Source: Thermodesulfovibrio sp. (GTDB taxonomy: Bacteria; Nitrospirota; Thermodesulfovibrionia; Thermodesulfovibrionales; UBA6898). Taken from it: DNA of 64,000 bases. Made by a program: the position numbers and the translations under genes. The stretch spans positions 31,580 through 95,579 of the forward strand of contig PNOC01000005.1 of the NCBI GenBank assembly GCA_013824615.1, read 5' to 3'. The notes below the pieces were generated by a model. The model did not search any database. It was given only the letters and a program-made list of their open reading frames with translations, and had not been told where the DNA came from. Positions 43,839-52,538 of the stretch are shown here, in pieces (the first letter of the stretch is position 1; the number at the start of each line of letters is the position of its first letter).

Positions 43839-45236
43839 ATGCACCGGAAAGAAATAGCGCTACTCTTGGACAGCAACATGCTGCGTCCTTTCTTGGAGAA
43901 ATTCTTCAAAAAAAGGAGAGAGTACTGTCCGTCCTATTTCAGTGATTCGAAATTTTTTCTTAACCACGTCAGGGAGAGCAATCCGGCAGCAGTCATTATT
44001 TCAGGAGCAGCGCTGAAAAATGCAGCGGAGGCTGTCAGAGATTATCCCTCCCTCGCCCTCGTCGGCGAAGACGCACGCAGGGGGATACTGGAAGCGATAA
44101 AGTATCAGATAAAAAGTTACCTGCTCCCGCCATATCTTGACGTTGACCTTGCCCATAAGCTCGAAGCAGTCATCAAAGAATCCGAACTGCTGGTAAAAAT
44201 GGAGTTCAGGAGGAAGGAGCTGGAGGCAGTCGTGGAACTGACGCAACTGATCTCAGATACCCTTGACTCAAAAGAACTGCTCTTCCGGGTCGTCAGAAAG
44301 ATTGCCGAAATTATCCCGGTGACCCGCTGCTCGATCATTAAAATAGACTGGCGGCACAAAACAGCCTTTGTTGTAGCAAGCTTTGAAGACCCGATGTTCA
44401 GGGGGGTGAAACTCAGCCTCAGAAAATATCCGGAGATTCTGGAGGCCCTGACCTCAAAGAAGCATGTGGTGGTGCGTGACGTCGCTACTGACCCCATTAT
44501 GGAAAAGGTGCGTGAGCTTATCACTCCCATCGGCATACGTTCCATCCTCGTCGTCCCGATCTTTTACCGCAGCAAAGTCATCGGGACGCTCTTTCTGCGC
44601 ACTTCACGCGCACAGCATACATTTTCTGAGCACGAAATAAGCCTGCTCAACAGTATGGCCCATGCCTCGGCAAATTCCCTCTACAACGCCTTTCTGTTTG
44701 AGCAGGTGGAGGATGAAAAAACGCGGCTGGAGAAGCTTGCCATCACCGACTATCTGACCGGTATATATAATATACGATATTTCTATCACCGGATCGTTCA
44801 GGAGTTCAGTCGCAGCCAGCGTTACGCAGCGCCCCTCAGCTGTCTTATGCTCGACATCGACCACTTCAAGAAGATCAACGATATCTACGGGCATAAAGTC
44901 GGAGATCAGGTACTCAGGGAATTTGCCACGGTACTGAAGAAACACTCCCGGAAGAGCGATGTGTTGGCCCGCTACGGAGGAGAGGAATTTATTCTGCTCC
45001 TTCCGGAAACCGCACCCGAAGGGGCTGGAGCGGAGGCGGAACGGATACGGGCGTGTATCAGGGAGCACCGGTTTAAAAGCCTCAAGGGGAGCAGGACCAT
45101 TACGGTAAGCGTCGGGATAGCGACCTATCCTGACCCCAGGATTAAAACCTATGACGATCTGATCTCCTGTGCCGATACAGCCCTGTTTACCGCAAAGAAC
45201 AGCGGCCGCAACCAGGTAGCCGCCTACACGGGGTAA
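43839..45236 (+). CDS. GAF-GGDEF diguanylate cyclase
   Basis: 465 residues. The first 110 residues look like a degenerate receiver fold (EIALLLDSNMLRPFLEKFF; PAAVIISGAALKNA; SLALVGEDARRGILEAIKY), lacking normal phosphorylation residues. A coiled linker leads to a GAF domain (about 130-290) with IRSILVVPIFYRSKVIGTLF. The GGDEF domain (about 295-465) has an intact GGEEF (RYGGEEFILLLP) and an RxxD inhibitory site (RKSD) five residues upstream, so it should make c-di-GMP with product feedback. Start at ATG 43839 after AGGGGATTAGG. The next gene begins 14 bases after its stop. Confidence 0.92.
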   Translation: MHRKEIALLLDSNMLRPFLEKFFKKRREYCPSYFSDSKFFLNHVRESNPAAVIISGAALKNAAEAVRDYPSLALVGEDARRGILEAIKYQIKSYLLPPYLDVDLAHKLEAVIKESELLVKMEFRRKELEAVVELTQLISDTLDSKELLFRVVRKIAEIIPVTRCSIIKIDWRHKTAFVVASFEDPMFRGVKLSLRKYPEILEALTSKKHVVVRDVATDPIMEKVRELITPIGIRSILVVPIFYRSKVIGTLFLRTSRAQHTFSEHEISLLNSMAHASANSLYNAFLFEQVEDEKTRLEKLAITDYLTGIYNIRYFYHRIVQEFSRSQRYAAPLSCLMLDIDHFKKINDIYGHKVGDQVLREFATVLKKHSRKSDVLARYGGEEFILLLPETAPEGAGAEAERIRACIREHRFKSLKGSRTITVSVGIATYPDPRIKTYDDLISCADTALFTAKNSGRNQVAAYTG

Positions 45237-45250
45237 GCAGGTCAACTCCT

Positions 45251-47890
45251 GTGTCCCCGATATGCCCCTGCCCCGTGGAAATAATCACATCCCACATTAA
45301 CGCTGACTTCGACGCCTTCGCCTCGATGGTCGCAGCACACAAGTTATATCCCCAGGCAGCCCTTGTCTTCCCCGGGTCGCAGGAGAAAAATCTCAGAGAT
45401 TTTATCGAGGTATTTCAACCCGCCGCTATCACGAGAATTCGAGATATTAAGCCTGTGGAGGTCAGGAGCCTAGTCATTGTTGATACCAGGCAGCCGGGCA
45501 GAATCGGAGCACTTGCGGATATTCTGGGCAACAGTGGGCTGAAGGTGCATATCTACGACCATCACCCGGTAGAACCCGGCGATATACGGGGAGAAACCGA
45601 GATACTCGAAGAGGTCGGGGCAACAACAACAATTTTTGTTGAACTTCTGAAGGCAAGAAGAGACCTTTCGCTGTCGCCGCTTGAGGCAACGCTGTTTGCC
45701 CTCGGCATTTATGAGGAAACCGGTTCACTGCTCTTCCCGTCGACCACAGAGCGTGACCTCGCAGCAGCAGCCTATCTGCTGAGAAAGGGCGCAAACCTGA
45801 ATATCGTCTCTAACTACCTGAAGACAGATCTGAATATTGAGGAACTGGAACTCCTTAATGAACTGGTCAAGTCATCAAAAGACACGGTGGTCGGAGGAAT
45901 ACGCGTTGCAGTTACCGGAGCCTCCCGGGATTCCTATATCGGGGACGCAGCCCCCCTCGCGCATAAGATCATGGAGATGGAGGATGTGGACGCCGTCATC
46001 CTTCTGCTTGATATGGGAGGGAAAATTCTGATCATATTCAGAAGCAGGGTGCCGGAGCTGAATGTTTCAGAACTGGCCAGGGAGTTTGGGGGAGGAGGAC
46101 ATGCTGCAGCAGCCTCGGCCACAGTACGGGAAGCCTCTCTTGCCATTGTCGCTGACACGGTCAGAGACCTCCTGCCCAGGCATGTGAAGCCGGAAAAGAC
46201 AGCTTCGGACATTATGACAACCCCGGTAATCACTATTCAGGCCCACAATACGATCAAAGAAGCCGCAGGCATGCTGACCAGGTATGGGGTGAATGTCCTG
46301 CCGGTGCTTAAGGACGGTGCGTATGCAGGACTGGTGTCCCGGGAGGTAGTCGAAAAGGCGATCTTCCATGGCTTCAGAAAAAACAGCTGCATCGATTTTG
46401 CAACCCCTGACGCATTAACGGTCGAGACCAAAACCCCGGCGAGAGAGATAGAAACAACTATGATCGAGCATAACCAGAGATTCATGCCGGTCATGCAGAA
46501 TGGTGTTCTGGTGGGTGCCATAACCAGGACCGACCTGCTCAGGGTCTTGTATGAGGATTATCTGAGAAAACGGCATCTCGACCATACAGATACAACCGAA
46601 AGGACTACCCCCGGCCGGAATCTTGCTTCCTGGCTGAGAGACCGTTTCCCGAAAGACGTCTATGACCTGCTGAAGACTGCCGGCAAGACCGCCGAAGAGA
46701 TGGGATACACGGCTTACCTGGTAGGCGGCTCTGTCCGGGACCTCCTGCTGAGGGAAGAGACGCTTGATATTGATATTGTAATTGAAGGAGACGGAATCCA
46801 CTTTGCACGGGCACTGGGGGATGCGTTTCAGGGCACCTTGCGGACCCATGAAAAATTCGGAACGGCAACCATCATAATCGGACAGCGCAAAATCGATGTG
46901 GCAACGGCTCGCACGGAATATTACGAATCACCGGCAGCCCTGCCGACCGTCGAAACCTCCTCGATCAAAAAAGATCTTTACCGGAGAGATTTCACCATCA
47001 ATACCCTGGCGTTAAGACTGAATCAAAAGGACTTTGGCCAGCTGATCGATTTCTTCGGCGGCCAGAGGGATCTGAGGGAAAAGACCATCAGAGTACTGCA
47101 TAACCTCAGCTTTGTTGAGGACCCGACAAGGGCCTTTCGCGCCATCAGATTCTCCGAGCGCTTCGGGTTCAAACTGAGTAAACACACAGAAAATCTGATC
47201 AAGTCTGCTCTCCAGATGCACCTTTTCGAAAAACTCTCCGGGTTCCGGCTCTACGAGGAACTTATCCTGGCCTTCAGTGAAACAAATCCGGCAAAAACTC
47301 TCAGGAGGCTTTCTGAATTCAATCTGCTGAAGATCATTCATCCGGCCCTGTCGTTCAGCGAGCACCTTGCAGAGGTCTTTTCATCTGCAAGCGAGACAAA
47401 GGCATGGTACAACCTTCTTTACCTTGAGGAGAAAGCGGATATTACCCTGCTCTACCTGCTGACACTTCTGTCTGACCTCAGCCCGGAGCAGCGACAGGAG
47501 GCACTGAAGAGGCTTTCCCCGCCACCCCGGATAAAAGACCTGATACTCAAGAGCACTGCGCTTGCAGGGGAAATATTGAAAAGGCTGCCGGCAAGAGATC
47601 CTGCTGAGCTCTACCATCTGCTTGCTGACCTGCCTCTGGAAACAATTCTCTTCACGATCTCCGCCACGAATGATTCAGAAAAGAAAAAAGACATCTCGAC
47701 CTTCCTGGTTACGCTAAAAAAGGTACGGCCGGCGCTGAAGGGCCGCGACCTGAAAAAACTGGGTATTCCCGAGGGCCCTGTCTACTCGAAAATACTGAGG
47801 CAACTGCTTGATGAAAGATTGAGAGGGAAGCTGAAAACTGAGCTGGATGAGCGGGAATTTGTTTTAACCCAGATAAGAAAAAAAATATAG
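45251..47890 (+). CDS. DHH phosphoesterase - CBS - tRNA nucleotidyltransferase fusion
   Basis: 879 residues. Residues about 8-310 are a DHH/DHHA1 phosphoesterase (SHINADFDAFASMVAAHKL, VDTRQPGR, YDHHPVEPGD, GGGGHAAAAS). Two CBS domains follow (about 315-440; MTTPVITIQAHNTIKEAAGM and DALTVETKTPAREIETTM). Residues about 455-879 are a class II nucleotidyltransferase with GGSVRDLLLREETLDIDIVI and RRDFTINTLAL, as in CCA-adding or poly(A) polymerases. In species with this fusion the enzyme often adds only the terminal A of CCA, with a separate CC-adding enzyme. Start GTG 45251; GTG 45275 is an alternative. Probably co-transcribed with the cyclase gene. Confidence 0.9.
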   Translation: MSPICPCPVEIITSHINADFDAFASMVAAHKLYPQAALVFPGSQEKNLRDFIEVFQPAAITRIRDIKPVEVRSLVIVDTRQPGRIGALADILGNSGLKVHIYDHHPVEPGDIRGETEILEEVGATTTIFVELLKARRDLSLSPLEATLFALGIYEETGSLLFPSTTERDLAAAAYLLRKGANLNIVSNYLKTDLNIEELELLNELVKSSKDTVVGGIRVAVTGASRDSYIGDAAPLAHKIMEMEDVDAVILLLDMGGKILIIFRSRVPELNVSELAREFGGGGHAAAASATVREASLAIVADTVRDLLPRHVKPEKTASDIMTTPVITIQAHNTIKEAAGMLTRYGVNVLPVLKDGAYAGLVSREVVEKAIFHGFRKNSCIDFATPDALTVETKTPAREIETTMIEHNQRFMPVMQNGVLVGAITRTDLLRVLYEDYLRKRHLDHTDTTERTTPGRNLASWLRDRFPKDVYDLLKTAGKTAEEMGYTAYLVGGSVRDLLLREETLDIDIVIEGDGIHFARALGDAFQGTLRTHEKFGTATIIIGQRKIDVATARTEYYESPAALPTVETSSIKKDLYRRDFTINTLALRLNQKDFGQLIDFFGGQRDLREKTIRVLHNLSFVEDPTRAFRAIRFSERFGFKLSKHTENLIKSALQMHLFEKLSGFRLYEELILAFSETNPAKTLRRLSEFNLLKIIHPALSFSEHLAEVFSSASETKAWYNLLYLEEKADITLLYLLTLLSDLSPEQRQEALKRLSPPPRIKDLILKSTALAGEILKRLPARDPAELYHLLADLPLETILFTISATNDSEKKKDISTFLVTLKKVRPALKGRDLKKLGIPEGPVYSKILRQLLDERLRGKLKTELDEREFVLTQIRKKI

Positions 47891-47915
47891 CCGGCGAAGT
47901 GCTCAGCCGGCTATA
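47878..47915 (-). terminator. Intrinsic terminator for the secreted Arg/Asp/Gly-rich genes
   Basis: TATAGCCGGC (47886-47895) pairs perfectly with GCCGGCTATA (47906-47915) around a 10-base loop. On the minus strand the stem is followed by T8, so it ends transcripts from 49079-47967. It overlaps the stop codon of the nucleotidyltransferase gene on the other strand. Confidence 0.8.
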
Positions 47916-47966
47916 CGTTAACTGCCTTACAAAAAAAACTGAAAAAGCAACCCTCAGGTACGGGAC

Positions 47967-49079
47967 CTATCTTCCACCCCTGTGCCCTTCACGATTGCCA
48001 TCGTCCTTCTCTTTTCCGCGTGATGAGTCACTCTTACTCCCCCCCGCCTTGCCGCCCTGGGTAACGCCGATGGGATTCATGATCTTGTTGCTGTCGCCAC
48101 CTTTCGTCCCTCCGCCTTGCGTACTGCCCGGATTCGACCGGCCACTTGTCTGGCCGCCTGTCTGACCACCGCGCTGACCGCCCTGGGTAACGCCGATGGG
48201 GTTCATGATTTTGTTACCATCACCACCCTGAGTCCCACCGCCTTGGGTAACGCCGGATTTATTCTTTCCGCCCTGTTTATCTCTTCCAACAGTGTCGCCC
48301 CTGCCGCTGCCCTTGCCGCCGTCGCGATGACCGCCCTGGGTAACACCAATGGGATTCATGATCTGGTTGCTGTCGCCGCCGTGGGTACCACCGGACTTGT
48401 TCCTTCCGCCCTGTTTATCTCTTCCAACAGTGTCACCCCTGCCGCCATCGCGATGACCGCCCTGCTTATCTCTATCACGGTCTCTGTCATGATCTCTACC
48501 GCGGTCCCGGCCATGGTCCCGGCCGCGATCTCTATCTCGGTCTCCCCGGATACGGTCATACCTTTCCCGGCGGATATCATCCCTCAACTCATGCTTGAAC
48601 CAGTCGTAACGGTTCCAATGATGTCGATTGTCCCACGCCCGCCAGTTCCGGTGAAGGTCATTGTAACGGACTCTATGATATCCCCGCGGGATGTGATAAA
48701 CATACTCCGGAGGAACGTCCAGGATATACCGGGGGACGCGGGATGATTCAATATACCTCCAGCGTCCGTTATAGGCAGAAGACCGGAACCAGTAACCTCT
48801 GTGGTACCGATACCAATAGCCGCCGTAGAAATAAAATCCCGGCGTGTCCGGAATCATATACACATATGTTGATCCACTCGGCACAACCACGACATCCGGC
48901 GGGGCATCAAAAGCTACCGGCGGCGGATCGTAAATTTCTCCACTGCCTTCTTCCGGAGGAAGCGGCTCGTAAGGCTGATCTCCGGGCGAAAGGTATGGTA
49001 TGTCCATAGCTGTCCAACCCGGAAAAGGCTGCAGAACAACAAAAAATACGGCAAATAAAAAAACTATGGCATACCTCAT
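47967..49079 (-). CDS. Secreted Arg/Asp/Gly-rich repeat protein, function unknown
   Basis: 370 residues from ATG 49079 (GAGGAG upstream). Signal peptide MRYAIVFLFAVFFVVLQPFP (cleavage near GWTA). A folded-looking part (about 20-160) has aromatic GGYWYRYHRGYWFRSSAYNG and GYHRVRYNDLHRNWRAWDN, also found in the neighbour at 49160-49693. The rest is low complexity: an Arg/Asp stretch (about 180-215) and three copies of NxIMNPIGVTQGG. I do not recognise the family; YXWGXW-type secreted proteins look similar. Probably periplasmic or surface; strongly basic and acidic alternation suggests a disordered tail. The two genes are 81 bases apart on the same strand and likely came from a duplication. Confidence 0.75.
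   Translation of the reverse strand: MRYAIVFLFAVFFVVLQPFPGWTAMDIPYLSPGDQPYEPLPPEEGSGEIYDPPPVAFDAPPDVVVVPSGSTYVYMIPDTPGFYFYGGYWYRYHRGYWFRSSAYNGRWRYIESSRVPRYILDVPPEYVYHIPRGYHRVRYNDLHRNWRAWDNRHHWNRYDWFKHELRDDIRRERYDRIRGDRDRDRGRDHGRDRGRDHDRDRDRDKQGGHRDGGRGDTVGRDKQGGRNKSGGTHGGDSNQIMNPIGVTQGGHRDGGKGSGRGDTVGRDKQGGKNKSGVTQGGGTQGGDGNKIMNPIGVTQGGQRGGQTGGQTSGRSNPGSTQGGGTKGGDSNKIMNPIGVTQGGKAGGSKSDSSRGKEKDDGNREGHRGGR
48055..48375 (-). repeat. Three in-gene repeats coding for MNPIGVTQGG
   Basis: Copies start (plus coordinates) at 48055, 48181 and 48334, each beginning CCCTGGGTAAC and running through TTCATGAT; spacing 126 and 153 bases. The gaps encode related TQGG/KSGG/GRDKQGG pieces, so the block grew by unequal repeats within the gene. 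Confidence 0.7.
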
Positions 49080-49159
49080 AATATTTCGGCTCCTCTCAGT
49101 TTTCGGCACTGCAAATACATATCAGATAAAGTCAGAGGAAAAAGCTGTCAGCACCTTCT

Positions 49160-49693
49160 CTATCTCCGACCGTGATCTCCTCTGTCCCTGTCGCGACCAC
49201 CATCATGTCCTCTGTCACGGCCTCTGTCACGATCATGCCCCCGGCCCCCATGGTCTCTGCGGCCGTGATCACGCCACCTGTCGTCTCTATCCCAGTGTCT
49301 GTTGCGCTCCCACCCTCTCCAGTTCTTATGCAGGTCTCCGTAATGAATCCGGTGGTGAGGCTCAAACGGCAACGCACGATAGTCCCGGGGCAGTCTCAGC
49401 AGTCCGCCGGGGGCCCTGCCTATGTGATGAAATGGGCCGTTATGGTGCTTGGACCTGAACCAGCGTCCTTCAAAAGGCCGGTACCAGAAACCCTGATAAA
49501 AAAGAATATCGGTATCAATATCAGGAACACGGTACACATAGGTCCCGGGTATCACAACCAGGTCAGGAGTACCATCCAGTACAAACTCCGGCGGTGAGAC
49601 ATAAACTCTGGCTGCATAAGCCTGAGACGAAAAACCGATGGAACTGATAAGGACTGCGGCAACAACCAATAAGATTACCGTGCTTTTCTTCAT
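49160..49693 (-). CDS. Secreted paralogue of the Arg/Asp/Gly-rich protein, function unknown
   Basis: 177 residues from ATG 49693 (GAGGAGGAAGCAA upstream). Signal peptide MKKSTVILLVVAAVLISSIG (cleavage after AYA). The body shares VVIPGTYVYRVPD, FYQGFWYRPFEGRWFRSKHH and HYGDLHKNWRGWERNRHWD with its neighbour. The C-terminal 45 residues are almost only Arg, Asp, His and Gly (RGHDRDRGRDRGHDGGRDRD). It lacks the MNPIGVTQGG repeats. Function unknown; secreted in the periplasm or beyond. Confidence 0.78.
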   Translation of the reverse strand: MKKSTVILLVVAAVLISSIGFSSQAYAARVYVSPPEFVLDGTPDLVVIPGTYVYRVPDIDTDILFYQGFWYRPFEGRWFRSKHHNGPFHHIGRAPGGLLRLPRDYRALPFEPHHRIHYGDLHKNWRGWERNRHWDRDDRWRDHGRRDHGGRGHDRDRGRDRGHDGGRDRDRGDHGRR

Positions 49694-49891
49694 TTGCTTC
49701 CTCCTCTAGCCCTGATTTAGATACACGCAGATATACTTAGCAAATCCTAACAAAAAAGGCCCCCTGTGTCAACAACTGCAGACCTGCCTGGCGGGGAACA
49801 AGATCATTGCAAAACAGGTCCGGCTGAACATACCTATGCAGTGAAACCGTCTTTTTTGCTGCTGTATCTGAAGAATATTCTCCTTTCTCGC

Positions 49892-49897
49892 TATAAT
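49892..49897 (+). promoter_or_regulatory. -10 element just before the M23-like gene (leaderless)
   Basis: TATAAT ends 6 bases before the ATG at 49904; no Shine-Dalgarno in between. No clear -35. Confidence 0.4.
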
Positions 49898-49903
49898 ACA
49901 AAT

Positions 49904-50509
49904 ATGGGTCAGGTCATCATACCGGGCGAGAGGCACGGCCTCTGCTGTCAGTTAGCTGCAATAAACAAGCTGAACCTTGAAAGGTGGCTCTTCTACCCTG
50001 GCATGCGTTTCGGGGAGAGGCACATTTGGTGGGGCAACCGGGGGCTGAGAATCTCGCCGCACGAAGGTCTGGATTTATGCTATTACCGGTCAGTTGATAG
50101 TTCGATCATGACCCTTTCTGCAGGTACGCTCATCCCTGTCCTCCATGACGGTCATATCGTTCGTATTGTGGATGACTTTCTGGGCAAAACAATATTCGTG
50201 AAACATGCCCGGCAGGATGAGGACAACCGGATGCTTTATTCCATATATGGGCATGTAATACCGCAGGAAAACCTTGTTCCTGGACTGCATGTTCGGACAG
50301 GCACTGTTATCGGCATTCTCGCCTCGCGCAGCAAAAAAACAGCAGCCCCGCCTCCACATCTGCATCTGTCGGCGGCCCTTCTGCCGGAAGATTTTTCGCC
50401 GGAGAGACTCGGATGGGACATGACTGCTTCTGAAGCAAAAATATTATTTATTGATCCTCTCCCGCTGATCGACTGCGCTTACGAAATGCACAATTGCCCA
50501 CAGGTTTGA
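49904..50509 (+). CDS. M23 (LytM-like) family peptidase-domain protein
   Basis: 201 residues from ATG 49904; a GTG at 49766 in the same frame adds 46 residues that look non-coding. Zinc-site style motifs HEGLDLCYY, YGHV and PPHLHLSAAL follow the M23 pattern (HxxxD...HxH), although the first is HEGLD rather than the usual HxGxD. Such enzymes cut peptidoglycan peptides or are regulators without activity. There is no signal peptide with this start, so export is not explained. A -10 box lies 6 bases before the ATG, which favours a leaderless transcript. Confidence 0.7.
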   Translation: MGQVIIPGERHGLCCQLAAINKLNLERWLFYPGMRFGERHIWWGNRGLRISPHEGLDLCYYRSVDSSIMTLSAGTLIPVLHDGHIVRIVDDFLGKTIFVKHARQDEDNRMLYSIYGHVIPQENLVPGLHVRTGTVIGILASRSKKTAAPPPHLHLSAALLPEDFSPERLGWDMTASEAKILFIDPLPLIDCAYEMHNCPQV

Positions 50510-50534
50510 CACGACCGGGCTGATATGCTGTAAT
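50506..50534 (+). promoter_or_regulatory. Promoter for the receiver-receiver-HPt gene (leaderless)
   Basis: TTGACA (50506-50511), 17 bases, TGTAAT (50529-50534); the ATG at 50541 begins 6 bases later and there is no Shine-Dalgarno. The -35 overlaps the stop codon of the upstream gene. Confidence 0.7.
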
Positions 50535-50540
50535 TATTTT

Positions 50541-51635
50541 ATGAGCATACAGAAACCGATCGATAAAAATATACGCTACAGGATACTGCTGGCTGAAGAT
50601 ACCCTGTCTAACCAGGTGCGCGTCAGGCAGGCACTGCAGGCGGAAGGATATGAACTTGACATTGCTGATAACGGCAGCGACGCTGTTGTCCTTTCCCAGG
50701 AAAAGCATTATGACCTGATCCTCATGGACATCCAGATGCCGGGTATGGATGGTCTTGAAGCAACCCGGAAAATTCGCTCTGCCGAAACAGCGTCCCGTGT
50801 CCCGATCCTGGCCTTCTCTGCGCTTTCCCCAGGTCAGTATCGGGATCCATGTCTTGAGGCAGGCATGGATGATTATATTCACAAACCCTTTGATGAAAAA
50901 AGTCTGCTCAAGGCTATCAGCCGGCGGCTGGATCGCAGGCCGGTAGTCCTCGTTGTTGATGATAGCGGGGAGAGCAGACAGCTTATCGAAAACCAGATCA
51001 GCAGGCTGAAGTGCTGCCGGGTCATCTCCGCAGTCAACGGCATCCAGGCCATCAAAGCGGTAAAAAGCCAGCAGATTGCGCTGATCCTGATGGATATGGA
51101 GATGCCGGTCATGGACGGCTACACAGCTTCGCGAACGATCCGGACTCTGGGACTGTCATCGGAACTGCCGATTATTGCTATGACTGCCCACGCAGGCGAG
51201 CCGGAAATAAGGAAATGCCTCAAGGCCGGTTGCAGCGGCTATATCCATAAACCGGTCGAAAAAACCAGCCTGCTCGCAATAATCAATGAGCACCTGAAAC
51301 ACCCGGAAAGCGAAGTGCCGTCAGACTGCAGGCAGGAAGATGTCCAGATAAATTCCGATATACAGGAACTCATTCCCGGATATCTTGCCAACCGGGCGCG
51401 GGACGTTGCTTCGATAACCCGGCTTCTGGCTGAAGGAAATATTGAAGAGATTCGGCGTCTCGGCCACAGTATGGCAGGTTCAGGTGGGGGGTATGGACTT
51501 CAGAAGATCAGCAGTCTCGGTAAGGCCATCGAAAAAATGTCGCTTGCCGGGGATCTCAAAGGTATCGAACGCACAAACAACCGGTTAAGCGAATATCTGC
51601 AGAACGTCAACATTGTCTTCAGGCAGGAGGGTTAA
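50541..51635 (+). CDS. Receiver-receiver-HPt phosphorelay protein
   Basis: 364 residues. Receiver 1 (about 13-130): ILLAEDTLSNQVRVRQAL, LILMDIQMPGMDGLEA, YIHKPF. Receiver 2 (about 133-252): VLVVDDSGESRQLI, LILMDMEMPVMDGY, IIAMTAHA, YIHKPV. Both have the aspartate and lysine of active domains. The C-terminus (about 275-360) is an HPt domain with the histidine in RRLGHSMAGSGGGYGL. No kinase domain, so it relays phosphate between other proteins. The gene starts on a near-perfect promoter with almost no leader. Confidence 0.9.
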   Translation: MSIQKPIDKNIRYRILLAEDTLSNQVRVRQALQAEGYELDIADNGSDAVVLSQEKHYDLILMDIQMPGMDGLEATRKIRSAETASRVPILAFSALSPGQYRDPCLEAGMDDYIHKPFDEKSLLKAISRRLDRRPVVLVVDDSGESRQLIENQISRLKCCRVISAVNGIQAIKAVKSQQIALILMDMEMPVMDGYTASRTIRTLGLSSELPIIAMTAHAGEPEIRKCLKAGCSGYIHKPVEKTSLLAIINEHLKHPESEVPSDCRQEDVQINSDIQELIPGYLANRARDVASITRLLAEGNIEEIRRLGHSMAGSGGGYGLQKISSLGKAIEKMSLAGDLKGIERTNNRLSEYLQNVNIVFRQEG

Positions 51636-51662
51636 TAGCCTCCGGGCTCCAACCGTTTCCGG

Positions 51663-52043
51663 TCAGGAGTTCGGCTTCAGCAGTGCATCAATCTTTGCCA
51701 GCAGCACCGACTTTTCAAACGGCTTCGGCAGAAAATCATCAGCCTTATATTCCATCACTTCGAACTTGTACTGCTTGTTCTTATAGACGCTCGACATAAT
51801 GATAATCTTCGGCTTCAGCTTCAGCTTCGGCTCTTCTTTGATCTTCTTGCAGAGCTCAAACCCATGAATCCCCGGAATAAGACCATCAATAATTGCGAGG
51901 TCGGGGCTATGCTCCAATGCCAGCAAAAAACCTTCCTCCCCGTTCTTGCAGGTTATAATTTCATACCCGGAGTCCTTGAGATAATGCTGCATAAGGATCA
52001 GGGTGTCCTCATCATCTTCAACAATAAGAATTGTGCGTTTCAA
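51663..52043 (-). CDS. Single-domain response regulator
   Basis: 126 residues, a receiver only. ILIVEDDEDTLILMQHYL gives the acidic pocket, LAIIDGLIPGIHGF the acceptor aspartate, IIIMSSVYK the serine/threonine and FLPKPFEK the lysine. A stretch of charged KLKLKPK lies in the alpha3-beta4 loop. It converges on the receiver-HPt gene, which makes a functional link likely. Start ATG 52043 behind a GAGGGG-rich stretch. Confidence 0.88.
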   Translation of the reverse strand: MKRTILIVEDDEDTLILMQHYLKDSGYEIITCKNGEEGFLLALEHSPDLAIIDGLIPGIHGFELCKKIKEEPKLKLKPKIIIMSSVYKNKQYKFEVMEYKADDFLPKPFEKSVLLAKIDALLKPNS

Positions 52044-52262
52044 ATACCCCTCCTCGAAATTACATCACTCCCCACCACACTGTCCCCGCTGTTCCGATAT
52101 AAAAAATATCTTAATTTATATAAAACGGTCATTCCCGCTCTCCTCAGCGAATCAGCCTGAGTACAGACAAAATAACTATGCTGTCCCTACTCGGCAGTGT
52201 CCGGGAATTCTTTTTTGAACCCCCGCCCTAATGCTCTCGGGGCATGACGTCAGCTTAGCAAA

Positions 52263-52290
52263 AAACAGGCTTTACAGGCAGAGTCTGTTT
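52263..52290 (-). terminator. Terminator after the entericidin-like gene
   Basis: AAACAG (52263-52268) and CTGTTT (52285-52290) pair, with more pairs inside; on the minus strand the stem ends in T6. It lies just after the TAA stop at 52292. Confidence 0.5.
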
Positions 52291-52291
52291 A

Positions 52292-52435
52292 TTATTGCTG
52301 CTGTTTTGTACCGGAGGCTTTCTCTATTGCATCTCCGCCGCTTCTTATATCCTTACCCATACCACCAACTGTGTTGCATCCGGCAAAGGCTGCGATACAT
52401 AAAGCAGCAACAACCGCCAACAGAACTTTTTTCAT
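52292..52435 (-). CDS. Entericidin-like small lipoprotein
   Basis: 47 residues: MKKVLLAVVAALCIAAFAGC with the lipobox FAGC, then NTVGGMGKDIRSGGDAIEKA and a short KQQQ end. The mature part matches entericidin A/B (CNTxxGxGxDIxxGGxAIxxA). In E. coli EcnA and EcnB form a lipoprotein antidote/toxin pair linked to stationary phase; only one copy is present here. GAAAGGGG precedes the ATG and TATAAT lies 39 bases upstream. The gene is too short for most gene callers. The 248-base gap between it and the receiver gene (52044-52291) holds nothing else clear. Confidence 0.85.
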   Translation of the reverse strand: MKKVLLAVVAALCIAAFAGCNTVGGMGKDIRSGGDAIEKASGTKQQQ

Positions 52436-52473
52436 CTTTAGAGGCCCCTTTCGAGTTTTATATATGCAGCGAT

Positions 52474-52479
52474 ATTATA
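52474..52479 (-). promoter_or_regulatory. -10 element for the entericidin-like gene
   Basis: On the minus strand TATAAT at 52479-52474, 38 bases before the start at 52435. No clear -35; entericidin B in E. coli is under sigma S, which would fit a weak -35. Confidence 0.4.
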
Positions 52480-52538
52480 ACCCAACGTTGATAATATATA
52501 ATAAGCTGGTGATAAAAACAAATTCAACAGGAGCGGCA

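Noticed and set aside
48055..48375. CRISPR-like spaced repeats
   Set aside because: Repeats are in frame inside a gene, are unequal in spacing and code for a conserved decapeptide.
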